Notes: generated by a model not told the origin, from the sequence alone. A stretch of 64,000 bases of DNA from Arthrobacter sp. PAMC25564 (GCF_004798705.1 NZ_CP039290.1:1364001-1428000), one strand, 5' to 3'. Positions 1 to 8,572 are shown, numbered from the stretch's first letter. Made by a program: numbers and translations.

Positions 1-561
1 AGTGCCGCGCTGCGCACCCGGGTCACCGCCCTGATCAGTCCATCGGAAATCGCGCTGAAGGACACCATTGCGACCGCTGTCACTGGCGCGACCTACCGCC
101 TCGTCTCGGTCCTTACCGCGATAGATGACAGGGGGGACTACGGCCACAACATCATCACCGACAACCAGGTGCCTAGCGGCGACTGGTTCACTGCCGGTGT
201 GACGACTGGGGGGAACAGCCTTGTTGAGAACAACTACGGCGTGCACGTGCGGGCTTCGATTGCTGGCGGTTTGGTGTCGGGCAGCACCCTTTCGCTTGAT
301 ATCAGACATGGGGCAAAGTTCTTTTACACGCTCTCATCTAACTGTGTCGTGACGGTTGCCGGGGCGCCATACACTGGCATTGAAATTATGGTTTCACTGA
401 CACAGGACGGCGCCGGGAGCAGGACGATCATCTGGCCGGCGAACTTCAAGTTCGCCGGATCCGCGCCCAACCTTTCCGCGGCCGCAAACAAAACCGACCT
501 GTTCATGTTCGTCTATGACGGCACGAACTGGTGCGAGCTGGGGCGGACGATGAGCACGTAA
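1..561 (+). CDS. C-terminal part of a phage-tail or surface-type protein (5' end outside window)
   Basis: The frame is open from base 1 to the TAA at 559-561, so this is the last 186 residues of a larger protein; the GTG at 169 reads as an internal codon. The residues are rich in Gly, Ser, Thr and Val, as in beta-rich extracellular or tail proteins. The end reads SLTQDGAGSRTIIWP, then FVYDGTNWCELGR, a C-terminal module I associate with tail-spike and pectate-lyase-like proteins of actinobacteria and their phages. No catalytic motif lies in the visible part. Base composition is less GC-rich than the genes after 4.1 kb, and IS remnants follow at once, so the gene sits in an acquired or eroded segment. 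Being coding is fairly sure; the function is inference. Confidence 0.6.
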   Translation, partial: SAALRTRVTALISPSEIALKDTIATAVTGATYRLVSVLTAIDDRGDYGHNIITDNQVPSGDWFTAGVTTGGNSLVENNYGVHVRASIAGGLVSGSTLSLDIRHGAKFFYTLSSNCVVTVAGAPYTGIEIMVSLTQDGAGSRTIIWPANFKFAGSAPNLSAAANKTDLFMFVYDGTNWCELGRTMST

Positions 562-737
562 ATGATACCGCCTATGTCTTGTTAGTGGGGAAAGAAGCTC
601 TCCGACGGGAAGGACGTCGTAAAATGCCACGGGACAACGCTCCGTGAATACAAGGAATCGTTGCATGACGGCAACCGCGCTACCTATCTCCCGGAGGTTC
701 CGTACCGTGTGCGGCTGACAAGAAGATTAACCTGGGC

Positions 738-1221
738 ACGAACCTTTACCTGCGCGCCGAGCCACTGCATACCTGCGGGATACTGACGCTCCTCGATATT
801 GAAGGGCACCGCATCACCGCGTTCCTGGGTAATTTATCCCGCTGGCACGAACCGGCCCCGGACGTCCGGCACAGGACCCACGGCCGGTGCGAGAACCGGA
901 TCAATACGTTGAAGAGCACGGGCCTGGGCAAACTGCCCTTCACCTCCTTCGCCGCGAACCAGGCCCGGGCGCAGACCGCGGCCCTGGCCATGAACCTCAC
1001 CTTATGGCTGCAACTGCCGGCCTGCCCTACTCGGGACGGGCCAGGTTCTGGGGCGGCAACGCTGGCGCGACCGGCTCCTCGCGACGGCCGGTAAAATCAC
1101 CCGCCACGGACGATGCACACGTCTGTTGCTCCCGCAGGCCAGTCCCGATAAGAGCCTCGTTGCCGCGTTGGTCGAGGCGATTTCCTGGCTCGCGAAGCCA
1201 CCGGTCACCGCCCTGACATAA
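738..1221 (+). pseudogene. Decayed IS1380-type transposase, C-terminal part, frameshifted
   Basis: Reading from about 738 in one frame gives LYLRAEPLH, DIEGHRITAFLGN and then RCENRINTLKSTGLGKLPF followed by SFAANQ, the conserved C-terminal part of IS1380-family DDE transposases (usual pattern RCEDRIR-KDTGLRNLP-FAANQ). The match continues to LWLQL near 1015, then needs a change of frame near 1030-1060, where RQRWRDRLLATAGKITRHGR resumes and runs to the TAA at 1219-1221. The N-terminal two thirds and the catalytic core are missing. The sequence up to about 1410 (ending in ACAAAATTTGGGCTAACC) resembles the outer end of such elements. The element is dead. Family assignment rests on remembered consensus. 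Confidence 0.7.
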
Positions 1222-1401
1222 GACGGGCACGGACCGCCCGCCGCACCAGGAAAGGCCCCGACAGCGATGGGAGAAGTGGAATCCCGCACCCACCCCGGAG
1301 ACATCAGGGGCAGTCAGCCTTGCCCAAGACCGGCAAACTGACCACCGTCCACACCGCCGGGCCCACGACCCCTCAACCCGCAGAACCATACAAAATTTGG
1401 G

Positions 1402-2883
1402 CTAACCTAGAGATCCGTGGCCAGCCACGCGGATGTCTATGTGGTCAAGGTACACCGTCCCCGAACGTGCACTCCCCGGAGCTAGAATGCAGTTCAAATA
1501 TCCAAATCGCGATTTTGCTGGTGCCGTGACATCGGTTTCGAATCGGGACCATGTGGATCCCATATTTGGATAGAAGGAGGTTTCTGAAATCGCCTCTTCG
1601 TTAGCATTACGCCATTTGATGGACAATTCAATGTCTCTACTAAGCAGATTCCCGCTGGCAATGCGAATTCGGCCAGCGAGTCGGTAAATGACAGATTCTG
1701 TCACCGGAATTGCCTGAGAACGAACCGCCTGAGAGCCGCTCGTTGCTGTCAGTGCCAGCACCTTCGTGCCAAACATTCCCGCGTCAGACAATGCAGTAAC
1801 TGAATCGCTTGATGCAGCAGTGCCTGTGCTAGAAGCGAACCACGTGGGGATTCCAGGTTCTTCAAAGGATGGGTCAGATATTATCCCGGCTGATCCAAAT
1901 ACGTCTCGAGGTAGGACCGTGGGTACGCTAAGATCATAGGCCAACTGCGCCACAGTCCTATACTGGTCCACGGTTGATATTCCAGGTCTGTCAATTTGGT
2001 GAGAATAAAATGAAACGATTATTGGCGAAGCTGCGGCCTTGCGGACAAGGGCCATAGCTCGATTTAAATTTGCTGGATTTTCAATGTCAACCCGGTAAAA
2101 TCGAGGAAAACTATCCCCCAAATTGGTCCATGACGGCAGATTTGTAGTCGGGGAAAGAGTCACGCCCCAACTTCGAAACCTGGAGTACAGCTCCTGGTCG
2201 CAGGCGGCGTTCCACGAGCCGAACGGGTAGGCAAACGTAGACGGGCGTTGCCCGGTTAGGCCTTGGATCCAATCCGAGCAAGTGTCCGTCTCAGTTGCGC
2301 GCTGGTCAGGAGTCAAGGTCACGTAATCGGCGTGGCTCGTGGAATGGTTGGCGATTTCGTGTCCCCTGACGCATGCATCAAGTACCTGCTCGGCAGTCAT
2401 CTTCCCGGGCTGGCCTATCCAGCCACAGGTGATCGCTAATGCCACCCGTTGGTCCAAGGTCTCATGAAAATCCAACAGACTCAGGGCATCCGAATATCCG
2501 TCATCAAGGGTGAACACGACTGCTCCACGGGCCAGCGCAGTTTGGTTGCGCAGAGTGTATCCGGCCGTCGCAACTCCAGCGGCCGGGACGACTGTCCCAA
2601 CGCGCCCTGGTAATGGAGTGACGGCTTGCGCGGGACTACTTGACAGTAGCGCGACGGCCCCAGTGCCGGCGGCGACCGCCGTTCCCATAGACAGCAGTGC
2701 CCTTCGATTTAATCTAGGGGGGGCTGGGGCCCCTTCACATGCTGGATCGGTTTCAGCTGTATGTCTGCCACGATCGGTGAGACTAACATCTGCCGTCGCG
2801 GATTCTGCGCGGACAATACTGTCGGTGCGCGGACTCTCTGATCCTCGTAGGCCCTTGATCAGTCCTTTGAACGGCGAGCCCAT
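1402..2883 (-). CDS. Tat-exported polysaccharide deacetylase (NodB fold) with C-terminal beta domain
   Basis: This 493-residue protein should remove N- or O-acetyl groups from a cell-wall or exported polysaccharide outside the membrane. The ATG at 2883 was chosen because AAAGGTGG stands 5 bases before it; an ATG 10 codons upstream has a weaker site. A twin-arginine signal lies at residues 60-61 (NRRALLSMG) followed by a hydrophobic stretch ending SPAQA. The NodB domain begins near residue 123: TLDDGYSD gives the catalytic and metal-binding Asp127-Asp128, and HEIANHSTSH gives the metal ligands His180 and His184. AYPFGSWN is a third family motif. Residues after about 340 form a carbohydrate-binding-like beta domain (SDPSFEEPGIPTW onward). 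The gene is clearly poorer in GC than its neighbours and lies between dead IS elements, so it was probably acquired. Confidence 0.85.
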   Translation of the reverse strand: MGSPFKGLIKGLRGSESPRTDSIVRAESATADVSLTDRGRHTAETDPACEGAPAPPRLNRRALLSMGTAVAAGTGAVALLSSSPAQAVTPLPGRVGTVVPAAGVATAGYTLRNQTALARGAVVFTLDDGYSDALSLLDFHETLDQRVALAITCGWIGQPGKMTAEQVLDACVRGHEIANHSTSHADYVTLTPDQRATETDTCSDWIQGLTGQRPSTFAYPFGSWNAACDQELYSRFRSWGVTLSPTTNLPSWTNLGDSFPRFYRVDIENPANLNRAMALVRKAAASPIIVSFYSHQIDRPGISTVDQYRTVAQLAYDLSVPTVLPRDVFGSAGIISDPSFEEPGIPTWFASSTGTAASSDSVTALSDAGMFGTKVLALTATSGSQAVRSQAIPVTESVIYRLAGRIRIASGNLLSRDIELSIKWRNANEEAISETSFYPNMGSTWSRFETDVTAPAKSRFGYLNCILAPGSARSGTVYLDHIDIRVAGHGSLG

Positions 2884-3031
2884 CACAACCACCTTTACAG
2901 ATTGTTCCTCCATTACCTGAATAGAATGATCCTAAGAAATGCGACTGCTATTAAAGCGGGTATCTTGTACCTTATTTATTTTGCTTCGGGTGGCTCAATT
3001 ACTTGGTTTCTGGTGACTGTACTCGGCAGCG

Positions 3032-3225
3032 TCAACCCGTCTTCGCGACATCTTCCTTGAGTAGCCTGGTAAATACTTCCCCCGGAGCGAAGTAGCCCAA
3101 GGAAGCCAAGGGCGGTCGGTGAGCTCCTCTGCGATGGAGTCGAGGACGGGCTGGCGGCTGGTCAGGTCGATGGCCTTTGGCAGATACTCGCGGATGAGCC
3201 CGTTGGACGCTCCTCTCATTGGCAA
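3032..3225 (-). pseudogene. IS30-type transposase remnant, C-terminal end
   Basis: The minus strand reads NGLIREYLPKAIDLTS, then SIAEELTDRP in one frame, and LGYFAPGEVFTRLL in another. This is the closing segment of IS30-family integrase-fold transposases (usual NGLLRQYFPKGTDL, ELNNRPRK-LGW-TPAEVF). The frame must change near 3110, and everything before this segment is missing, so it is a short dead fragment. It faces the ISL3 remnant that follows. Confidence 0.65.
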
Positions 3226-3382
3226 CCCGCCGAGGGCGCCGAATGAGAGGCTGCAGCCCTTCGCAGATAAGCATGGTCAGGGCGGTCTGACGCTGGCGCC
3301 GCGGCATAGTGCGGCGGGAAAGAGGCCAGGGTCTCTTTGAATTGGTAGCGACGAAGCTTTCAATTTCAGAAGAGTTCCTGAT

Positions 3383-3854
3383 ATGCCCAAAGCTACTTCC
3401 TGTGCGGGCGGGCGCTGGTGCGAGCGTGCAGATGCCCTGTTCGATGTCGAGGTCAGCCCCGTCAGCCCCGTCAGCTCCTTCACGGCAACCGGGACCGGCG
3501 TCCTTCTGCGCGTCGAGACCGGCGAGGGCATCACGGGCTGCCTTGAGTGCGGTGTCGTCGCCGTCGGGCAGGGCCGTCCGCAGGTCCGGCTCCATGACAT
3601 CCCCTGATTCGGCCGCCCGGTGCGGCTGCTGTGGGCCAAGCGTGTCTGGCGATGCGCGGATCCGGGCTGCCCGACGACAACGTTCAACGAAAGAGCACCC
3701 GCCGGCAGGATCCCGGGCGAATCTGACCGCCCGTGCCGTGAACTGGGCAACCGATGCGCTCCAGGACGTCGACACCTCGGTCTCGGTCCTGGCCGCCATC
3801 GACCGCCACTTCAACGGCTACATTTACGATGCCCGGATGAAAAACGCTGCCTAA
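3383..3854 (+). pseudogene. ISL3-type transposase remnant, N-terminal part, with stop and frameshift
   Basis: The plus strand reads ALFDVEV, GCLECGVVAVGQGR and VRLHDIP, then a TGA at 3605-3607, then in the same frame FGRPVRLLWAKRVWRCADPG, ending CPTTTFNE. After a frame change near 3690, LTARAVNWATDALQDVDTSV follows. This order matches the zinc-finger N-terminus of ISL3-family transposases (CPECG, HD-P, RRWRCP-C--TF, AVxWAxxAL). The DDE catalytic domain is absent. An in-frame stop, a frameshift and truncation mark it as dead. Confidence 0.7.
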
Positions 3855-3921
3855 AACTCAAGATTAGTGCCAAAGTTTGGAAGACCAACGAACGTCAGGC
3901 GAGCACAGGGGTTCTAGGCCG

Positions 3922-3957
3922 CCTGGTACCGAGACCTCGCCCGTCTCGGTACCCAGG
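3922..3957. repeat. Strong isolated hairpin in the IS-remnant region
   Basis: CCTGGTACCGAGAC at 3922-3935 pairs with GTCTCGGTACCCAGG at 3943-3957 across a 7-base loop, with one bulged base. No T run follows on either strand, so it is not a classic intrinsic terminator. It lies about 150 bases before the metallo-hydrolase start. It may be an element end or a stop for read-through from the remnants. Confidence 0.5.
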
Positions 3958-4110
3958 TTCAGATGTATACCACCGACAGGCGAGGAGAACCGCTGCCCGA
4001 TTCGCGGCCTCGACGGCGGGTGCTTCCTTCCGGCGTTGAGGCCCCGTGGGTAGAATCGAGGCCTGAACATCGCAGCAACGCAGCAGCACCGCCGGAATTA
4101 CGGAGATTTA

Positions 4111-4926
4111 ATGTCACGATGGCTCGAGGTCGGTCCGGACAACTACGTACTGACAACCCAGGGATCCCTGCTGAACACCGGCCTGGTGGTGGGGACCGAA
4201 CGCGCCATGGTGATCGACACCGGCGGCGGACCCCGGCAGGGTCGCGAGATCCTCGATGCGGTGCGGGAGAAGACGCAGCTGCCGCTCGTCGTCGTCAACA
4301 CCCACGCCCACTACGACCACTTCTTCGGCAATGCGGTCTTCGCCGACGACGGCGTCACGGAGTTCTGGGCCCACGAGAACTGCGCTGCCGCCATCGAGGA
4401 CAACGGTGACGGACAGCGCCGGCTCGTGGAGTCCGGGGAACCGGAAATGGCGGCCGGGCAGGGTGAGAACGTCGAACTGGTGGTGCCGAACGCCATCGTC
4501 AAGGACCAGCCGGTCCTGGTGGACCTCGGCGGCCAGAGCGCCACGCTGTTCTATTTGGGCCGCGGACACACCGACGGCGACCTCCTGGTGGGGACCGGCA
4601 CCACCCTCTACACGGGGGACCTCGTGGAACAGGGCTCGCACCCGTCCTTCGAGGATTCCTACCCGGAAGATTGGGCCGACGCCCTCCGGCACCTCTCCGC
4701 CCTCCGGCACCGCTACGAGTTCCTGATTCCCGGCCACGGGGAGCCGTGCGGGGACCAGTTCGTCAAGACCATGGCCAACACCATGTCCACCGCGGTGCGG
4801 CAGGCCGTCCAGTCCATCCGCGACACGCCCAGCGACGCGACCAAGGCGATCCCGGTGCTGCCCTACGGACCCGAACAGTCCCGCTGGTTCATCAAGCGGC
4901 TGCAGGAGACCCGGGCGCAGCACTGA
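4111..4926 (+). CDS. Metallo-beta-lactamase fold hydrolase
   Basis: A 271-residue cytoplasmic protein of the metallo-beta-lactamase superfamily. The metal site is intact: THAHYDH gives His65, His67, Asp69 and His70; GRGHTDGD supplies a further His; GDLVEQG and the late IPGHGEP give the bridging Asp and the last His. No signal peptide is present. The size and spacing suit glyoxalase II-like or general hydrolases of this fold; the substrate cannot be told. The ATG at 4111 follows CGGAG by about 8 bases. It is the first normal high-GC gene after the IS-remnant segment and appears to be a single-gene unit, since the next gene starts after 97 bases. Confidence 0.85.
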   Translation: MSRWLEVGPDNYVLTTQGSLLNTGLVVGTERAMVIDTGGGPRQGREILDAVREKTQLPLVVVNTHAHYDHFFGNAVFADDGVTEFWAHENCAAAIEDNGDGQRRLVESGEPEMAAGQGENVELVVPNAIVKDQPVLVDLGGQSATLFYLGRGHTDGDLLVGTGTTLYTGDLVEQGSHPSFEDSYPEDWADALRHLSALRHRYEFLIPGHGEPCGDQFVKTMANTMSTAVRQAVQSIRDTPSDATKAIPVLPYGPEQSRWFIKRLQETRAQH

Positions 4927-5023
4927 GCCGTTCGGGGACGCTTGGGCGCGCCTAACGGGCAAGCTCCCGGGCTGCCACGCAAGGGTAGGATGGCGGCAGA
5001 TATCCGGTCTCTATTGGGGGAAT

Positions 5024-6232
5024 ATGCGGGGATATACTGCTGCACCCATCCGTGGTGATACGACACTGCCTGCGTTAACCGGGTTGCGGTTCCTGGCTGC
5101 ACTAGCGGTCTTGATATCGCATTTCAACCACAGAGGGCTGATTTCAGTTCCCGCCGGCGTGATCGAATTCCTCGACGGCGGCCGAACGGCGGTAGCCCTT
5201 TTCTTCGTGTTGTCCGGGTTCATCCTGGCGTACAACTACCCGGGCCTGTCCGGCTCCGCTGAGCGGACCAGGTTCTATGCCAGCCGGATCGCCCGAATCT
5301 ATCCGGTAACGCTGCTCGCGCTCGGACTCGGGGCCATTGGTGTCAGCTACGCCGCCACGCACCCGGATTCGGGCCGCCTGCTGGACTGGTACTCGCTGGA
5401 GGAAGCCAGCCCGTTCGCCCTTGGAACCAGTTTCCTGGCTCAGGCGACCATGACAACCGCGTGGTTCCCGGTGGCCGCCGTGACCCAGCCGTGGAACGGC
5501 TCGGCTTGGAGCATCGGCTGTGAGGTGTTGTTCTACGCTTTGTTTCCCCTCCTGATCGTGAAGCTTCGCAAGCTGAGGTTCAAACACATCGCCTACATCC
5601 TGATCGGGGCGTGGATCTTCCAGATGCTGGCGATCCGGGCGGCCATTTCGTTCGCCCCGGCAGAGCAAGTGGGCTTGCTGGTGTACCAGTTCCCCGTATT
5701 GCACCTGTTTGAATTCCTCGTGGGCATAGCGGCGGCCATCGTGTTCCTCCGGGGCGGCCGGGAATGGTTGTCACGGGGCTCACGGCGCCGCCTCGTGCTG
5801 GCGGCAGCTCTTGTCCCGCTGACGCTGCTGTCCTTGTTTCAGCCGGTTGCCCCGGCCTACGTCTTGATGGGCCCGCTCTTTGCCGTGCTTATCCTGGGCC
5901 TGGCCGTGAACCCTGCAGGCCGCCGCAGCTTCCTGGCGAGGCGGCCCATGATTCTTCTTGGCGAGGCAAGCTTCGCGCTCTACATGATTCATGCGCCGTT
6001 GATGATGATCTTCATGATTGCGGACCCGCCCGAAGGGGCGGGCTGGTTGCTCATGGCTGGCACGGTGGGCCTGAGTATCGCCGTCTTCCGCTGGTTCGAA
6101 ACCCCGGCACGCCACTGGACACGCGCAGCTGTCCTCCGAATGGTGCCGTCCGGTTGGGGCCGCGACAGGCCAGCGGTAAATCTCCTAGTTCCCGGTAAAC
6201 CATCAGGCCCTGTGAATACAGTCGAGGACTGA
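5024..6232 (+). CDS. Membrane-bound acyltransferase of family 3 (OafA/YrhL type)
   Basis: A 402-residue integral membrane protein. It opens with LTGLRFLAALAVLISHF, the signature of acyltransferase family 3, where His33 is the expected catalytic residue. About ten hydrophobic segments follow, including FFVLSGFILAYNY and the late ASFALYMIHAPLM. Such enzymes carry acetyl or other acyl groups across the membrane to sugars of surface polysaccharides, antibiotics or lipids. No periplasmic SGNH domain is attached; the C-terminus is a short soluble tail. GGGGGA stands just before the ATG. A role on the same surface glycans as the deacetylase at 1.4-2.9 kb is possible, but only from proximity. Confidence 0.85.
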   Translation: MRGYTAAPIRGDTTLPALTGLRFLAALAVLISHFNHRGLISVPAGVIEFLDGGRTAVALFFVLSGFILAYNYPGLSGSAERTRFYASRIARIYPVTLLALGLGAIGVSYAATHPDSGRLLDWYSLEEASPFALGTSFLAQATMTTAWFPVAAVTQPWNGSAWSIGCEVLFYALFPLLIVKLRKLRFKHIAYILIGAWIFQMLAIRAAISFAPAEQVGLLVYQFPVLHLFEFLVGIAAAIVFLRGGREWLSRGSRRRLVLAAALVPLTLLSLFQPVAPAYVLMGPLFAVLILGLAVNPAGRRSFLARRPMILLGEASFALYMIHAPLMMIFMIADPPEGAGWLLMAGTVGLSIAVFRWFETPARHWTRAAVLRMVPSGWGRDRPAVNLLVPGKPSGPVNTVED

Positions 6233-6253
6233 ACACCTTCCGGGTTGCGGGCC

Positions 6254-6454
6254 TCAGTGTTGGCGGATCAGCGCGAGGTAGGCGACCGATCCTGCGGCGG
6301 CAGCCAACAGGGCGAGCCCCACGTATTGAGCCATCCGCCAAAAGCGGCGGCGCGCGGTCCTGCGGACCTCGTCTGCCATGGTGTAGCCGTGCTTCAACGC
6401 TTCCTCCAGTGGATCGTGCCGCCCGGCTGGTACTGCAAGCCGGGTATTGGACAT
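6254..6454 (-). CDS. Small single-helix membrane protein flanking the ImmA module
   Basis: A 66-residue protein if read from the ATG at 6454 (MSNTRLAVPAGRH); longer starts at 6475 (ATG) and 6481 (TTG) lie inside the palindrome and seem less likely. The layout is an acidic/polar N-terminus, a very basic stretch RRTARRRFWRM, one hydrophobic helix (YVGLALLAAAAGSVAYLAL) and a short tail, so the N-terminus should be cytoplasmic. It is divergent from the peptidase gene at 6548 and shares with it the 12-mer GGCATGTCCAAT over the start codon. The basic-helix part resembles the small protein at 8573-8716, which bounds the module on the other side. I know no named family. Confidence 0.55.
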   Translation of the reverse strand: MSNTRLAVPAGRHDPLEEALKHGYTMADEVRRTARRRFWRMAQYVGLALLAAAAGSVAYLALIRQH

Positions 6455-6482
6455 GCCTAATCTACAATTAGACATGTCCAAT
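6446..6482. promoter_or_regulatory. 16-bp inverted repeat, likely operator over the start of the divergent small gene
   Basis: ATTGGACATGCCTAAT (6446-6461) and ATTAGACATGTCCAAT (6467-6482) are inverted copies with one mismatch, 5 bases apart. The left arm covers the ATG of the leftward gene. A further half site lies over the start codon of the rightward gene. Symmetry and position suggest a dimeric regulator; the HTH protein at 8078-8506 is the obvious candidate. Binding is inferred. Confidence 0.65.
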
Positions 6483-6544
6483 AATCATGCCGCAGTCTGC
6501 TTTGTTACGAAGTGAAATCGGCCTGTACAAAAAGGTAAGGTTTG

Positions 6545-6556
6545 GGCATGTCCAAT
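6545..6556 (+). promoter_or_regulatory. Third half site of the same repeat, over the peptidase start codon
   Basis: GGCATGTCCAAT here is identical to the 12-mer that covers the start of the leftward gene, and contains the ATG at 6548. The two divergent proteins therefore both begin Met-Ser-Asn. Such placement would let one protein block both genes. Confidence 0.55.
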
Positions 6557-7063
6557 CCTGAGCCGGAGGGTTCCCTGGCGGCCAACTACGACGAAGCCCG
6601 GGGGATCGCCGTTGCGGCGAATGCCCTGCTGGACCTCCCGGACACGGTCAGCCTGGACACCATCCGGCGGTACGTGGAGACGCTCCGTGGGCGTCGGGTG
6701 GTCATCCGGGAGACGAGCGACCTCAATGGCAGCGACGTTTGCGGGCTGTGGTTCGGCCTTGACGACATGGAGCTCATCTTCCACGCGTCAGCGGCGCAAG
6801 GCCTGCACCGGGACCAGATCATCCTGCACGAATTCAGCCATATTCTCCTCAACCATGAGCAGGAGGACTTCCCGGCCGCGCAGTTCCAGGGGATCTTCCC
6901 GCAGCTGGACGGGAACGCGGTGCTGCGCGCGCTGCAACGCAGCGGACAGGGCTCCGTCACGGAAATGTCCGCGGAAATCCTTGCCGATCTGCTGGCTGAG
7001 CGGATCCGCCTGTCCGGTCCCTCCTCTAAGCGGTTGAAGAAGTTCGACGAGGTCTTCGGATGA
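6548..7063 (+). CDS. ImmA/IrrE-type metallopeptidase
   Basis: A 171-residue soluble protein with a zinc-peptidase motif HEFSH at residues 94-98, in the setting IILHEFSHILLNH usual for ImmA/IrrE (COG2856). Relatives cut repressors or act with HTH partners; in actinobacteria this short form is often labelled as the toxin part of a toxin-antitoxin-like pair. The ATG at 6548 was chosen over a TTG two codons upstream because TAAGG lies 10 bases before it and the protein then begins MSN like the divergent gene. It overlaps the next gene by 4 bases (ATGA), so the two are translationally coupled. Family assignment is firm; the target is unknown, and the HTH protein two genes on is the likely partner. 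Confidence 0.85.
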   Translation: MSNPEPEGSLAANYDEARGIAVAANALLDLPDTVSLDTIRRYVETLRGRRVVIRETSDLNGSDVCGLWFGLDDMELIFHASAAQGLHRDQIILHEFSHILLNHEQEDFPAAQFQGIFPQLDGNAVLRALQRSGQGSVTEMSAEILADLLAERIRLSGPSSKRLKKFDEVFG

Positions 7064-8085
7064 TGCAACTGGTTGCCGTGGCCGTTCTTGGCGTCGCTGT
7101 TGCCGTCCGATTCCCCTCCCTGCTGAAGAACCGCCGGGATCCGGTGTTCTTCGGCTGCCTCTTTGCCCTGCTGGCTGTCCTGGCGAACATGCGCCCGGTG
7201 TTGATGCTGGCCTACGCAACATTCGGTCCCGGCGTGGCATCCACTGTCCTGGTAGGGGGCCTGGCCAGCCACCTCATGATGCTGACGGCCTTGTTTTTCA
7301 TCGGTTCGGCGCTGGCGAGTGCCGCGGTCCCGGACGGCGTTTGCCGAACGAGCAACGCGAAGCCCTTTCTCGTTTTTGTGGTGGCAGTGGCCGCGCAACT
7401 TACCACCTTTGCCGGAGCCGGGCTCGGGGCATACCTGCCCATGCTGCTGGATGGGAGGCCCGGCGTGCAGGAGGTCACCACCGCCTACGTGCTCTTTGAA
7501 CTGACGTTCATCCTCTATCTCCTCTGGGTGTTCGCCCACCTTGCCCGTACCTGCGTCAGGTACGTCCCGCGGATGACCGGCGGCATGAAAACCGGCTTCA
7601 GGGTTGTCGCCGCAGGCATCATCATCGGGGGAGCCATGGCCATCCTGTACCTTGGCGCGCTGCTGCTCAGCTACGTGCAAAGGGACCCGCATGCGGCGGC
7701 CGCCCTGGCGTCCTGGTATGCCGCGGCCAGGGGGGCAGGCACGGCCTGCATTGGCATCGGCCTTGCCATTCCCGCGGTATCAAGCCGGCTGGCCCGCTGG
7801 CGCGGACGGCAGGCCAGGCAGTGGATACGTGCGGTCTGGGAGCGGACCGTAGGGCCGGCAAACCTGCAGCTGATACCCCTCAGTGTGTCGGCGTCGGCCG
7901 AGCAGCGGGCGCACCGGATGCTGATTGAAATCCACGACGCCAACCTGGCCGGCCGAGGAACCGGGCTGACCGCCGAAGACGCCTTGAAATTGAAAAAGGC
8001 CGAAAGCCGCCTGGCGTCGTCCGGAGCCAGGACCGGAAGCCCCGCCGCGGCGGGCCATTCAGATTTAGGAGAGCACCATGCCTGA
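7060..8085 (+). CDS. Seven-helix membrane protein, DUF6545 / MAB_1171c type
   Basis: A 341-residue protein with about seven hydrophobic segments in the first 240 residues (for example LFALLAVLANMRPVLMLAYA and FLVFVVAVAAQLTTFAGAGL), followed by a cytoplasmic domain of roughly 100 residues (WERTVGPANLQLIPL, RAHRMLIEIHDANL). This layout and the IEIHDA segment match what is called the MAB_1171c family of putative transporters with a C-terminal DUF6545. No transport motif is visible, so the name transporter is weak. The gene overlaps the ImmA-type peptidase before it by 4 bases and the HTH gene after it by 8. That gene order is known to me from other actinobacteria. It may be a membrane sensor or the peptidase target. 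Confidence 0.8.
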   Translation: MMQLVAVAVLGVAVAVRFPSLLKNRRDPVFFGCLFALLAVLANMRPVLMLAYATFGPGVASTVLVGGLASHLMMLTALFFIGSALASAAVPDGVCRTSNAKPFLVFVVAVAAQLTTFAGAGLGAYLPMLLDGRPGVQEVTTAYVLFELTFILYLLWVFAHLARTCVRYVPRMTGGMKTGFRVVAAGIIIGGAMAILYLGALLLSYVQRDPHAAAALASWYAAARGAGTACIGIGLAIPAVSSRLARWRGRQARQWIRAVWERTVGPANLQLIPLSVSASAEQRAHRMLIEIHDANLAGRGTGLTAEDALKLKKAESRLASSGARTGSPAAAGHSDLGEHHA

Positions 8086-8506
8086 CACCGGAGGACTTCC
8101 AAGCAGCCAGACGCTGGCCCGCAAACTGGACCTGTTGATGGACACCATGGTGGCGGAGGGCGGGGAGCCATACAGCTACCTGGACATCGCCGAGGCAATG
8201 GACCGGGCCGGAACGCCCTTGTCCCGGGCGCGATGGCAGTACATGCGCGCCGGTACTGGTCCGCAACCGCGTGACCGCGGACTCCTGGCCAACCTGGCCA
8301 GGTTCTTCCAGGTGGATGGGTCCTACCTGCTGGAAGAGAATTGCGAGCTCCCGGACCGGATCACCTCCCAGCTCGAACTGCTGCGGACCATGCGCGCCGC
8401 AAAAGTCCGCAGTTTCGCCTCCCGCCAGCTCGCCGATCTGTCACCGGACACGCTGCGCCGCATCAGCGAAATGATCGAGGCCGAAACCGGGCCGTCCCGG
8501 CCCTGA
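8078..8506 (+). CDS. Small HTH regulator of the ImmA/DUF6545 module
   Basis: A 142-residue protein. Residues 10-80 form a Cro/C1-like helix-turn-helix of the divergent actinobacterial type: LARKLDLLMDTM, YSYLDIAEAMDRAG, SRARWQYMRAGTG and LLANLARFFQVDGSYL, the last being the usual end of an XRE domain that counts residues before a short C-terminal helix. TTAGGAGAGCACC gives a strong ribosome site before the ATG at 8078, inside the end of the preceding gene. It is the third gene of the module and the obvious candidate to bind the palindrome at 6446-6482. Degradation by the ImmA-type peptidase would fit the family, but is inferred. Confidence 0.8.
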   Translation: MPDTGGLPSSQTLARKLDLLMDTMVAEGGEPYSYLDIAEAMDRAGTPLSRARWQYMRAGTGPQPRDRGLLANLARFFQVDGSYLLEENCELPDRITSQLELLRTMRAAKVRSFASRQLADLSPDTLRRISEMIEAETGPSRP

Positions 8507-8572
8507 GGCGATTTTCGACATAAACCGCTGGACTGTCCCTACCCGAAACATCGGGCAGGTACCATCCCCTAT

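Noticed and set aside
2995..3225. Real small gene on the minus strand
   Set aside because: Its sequence is the IS30 transposase C-terminus with a frameshift, not an intact gene.
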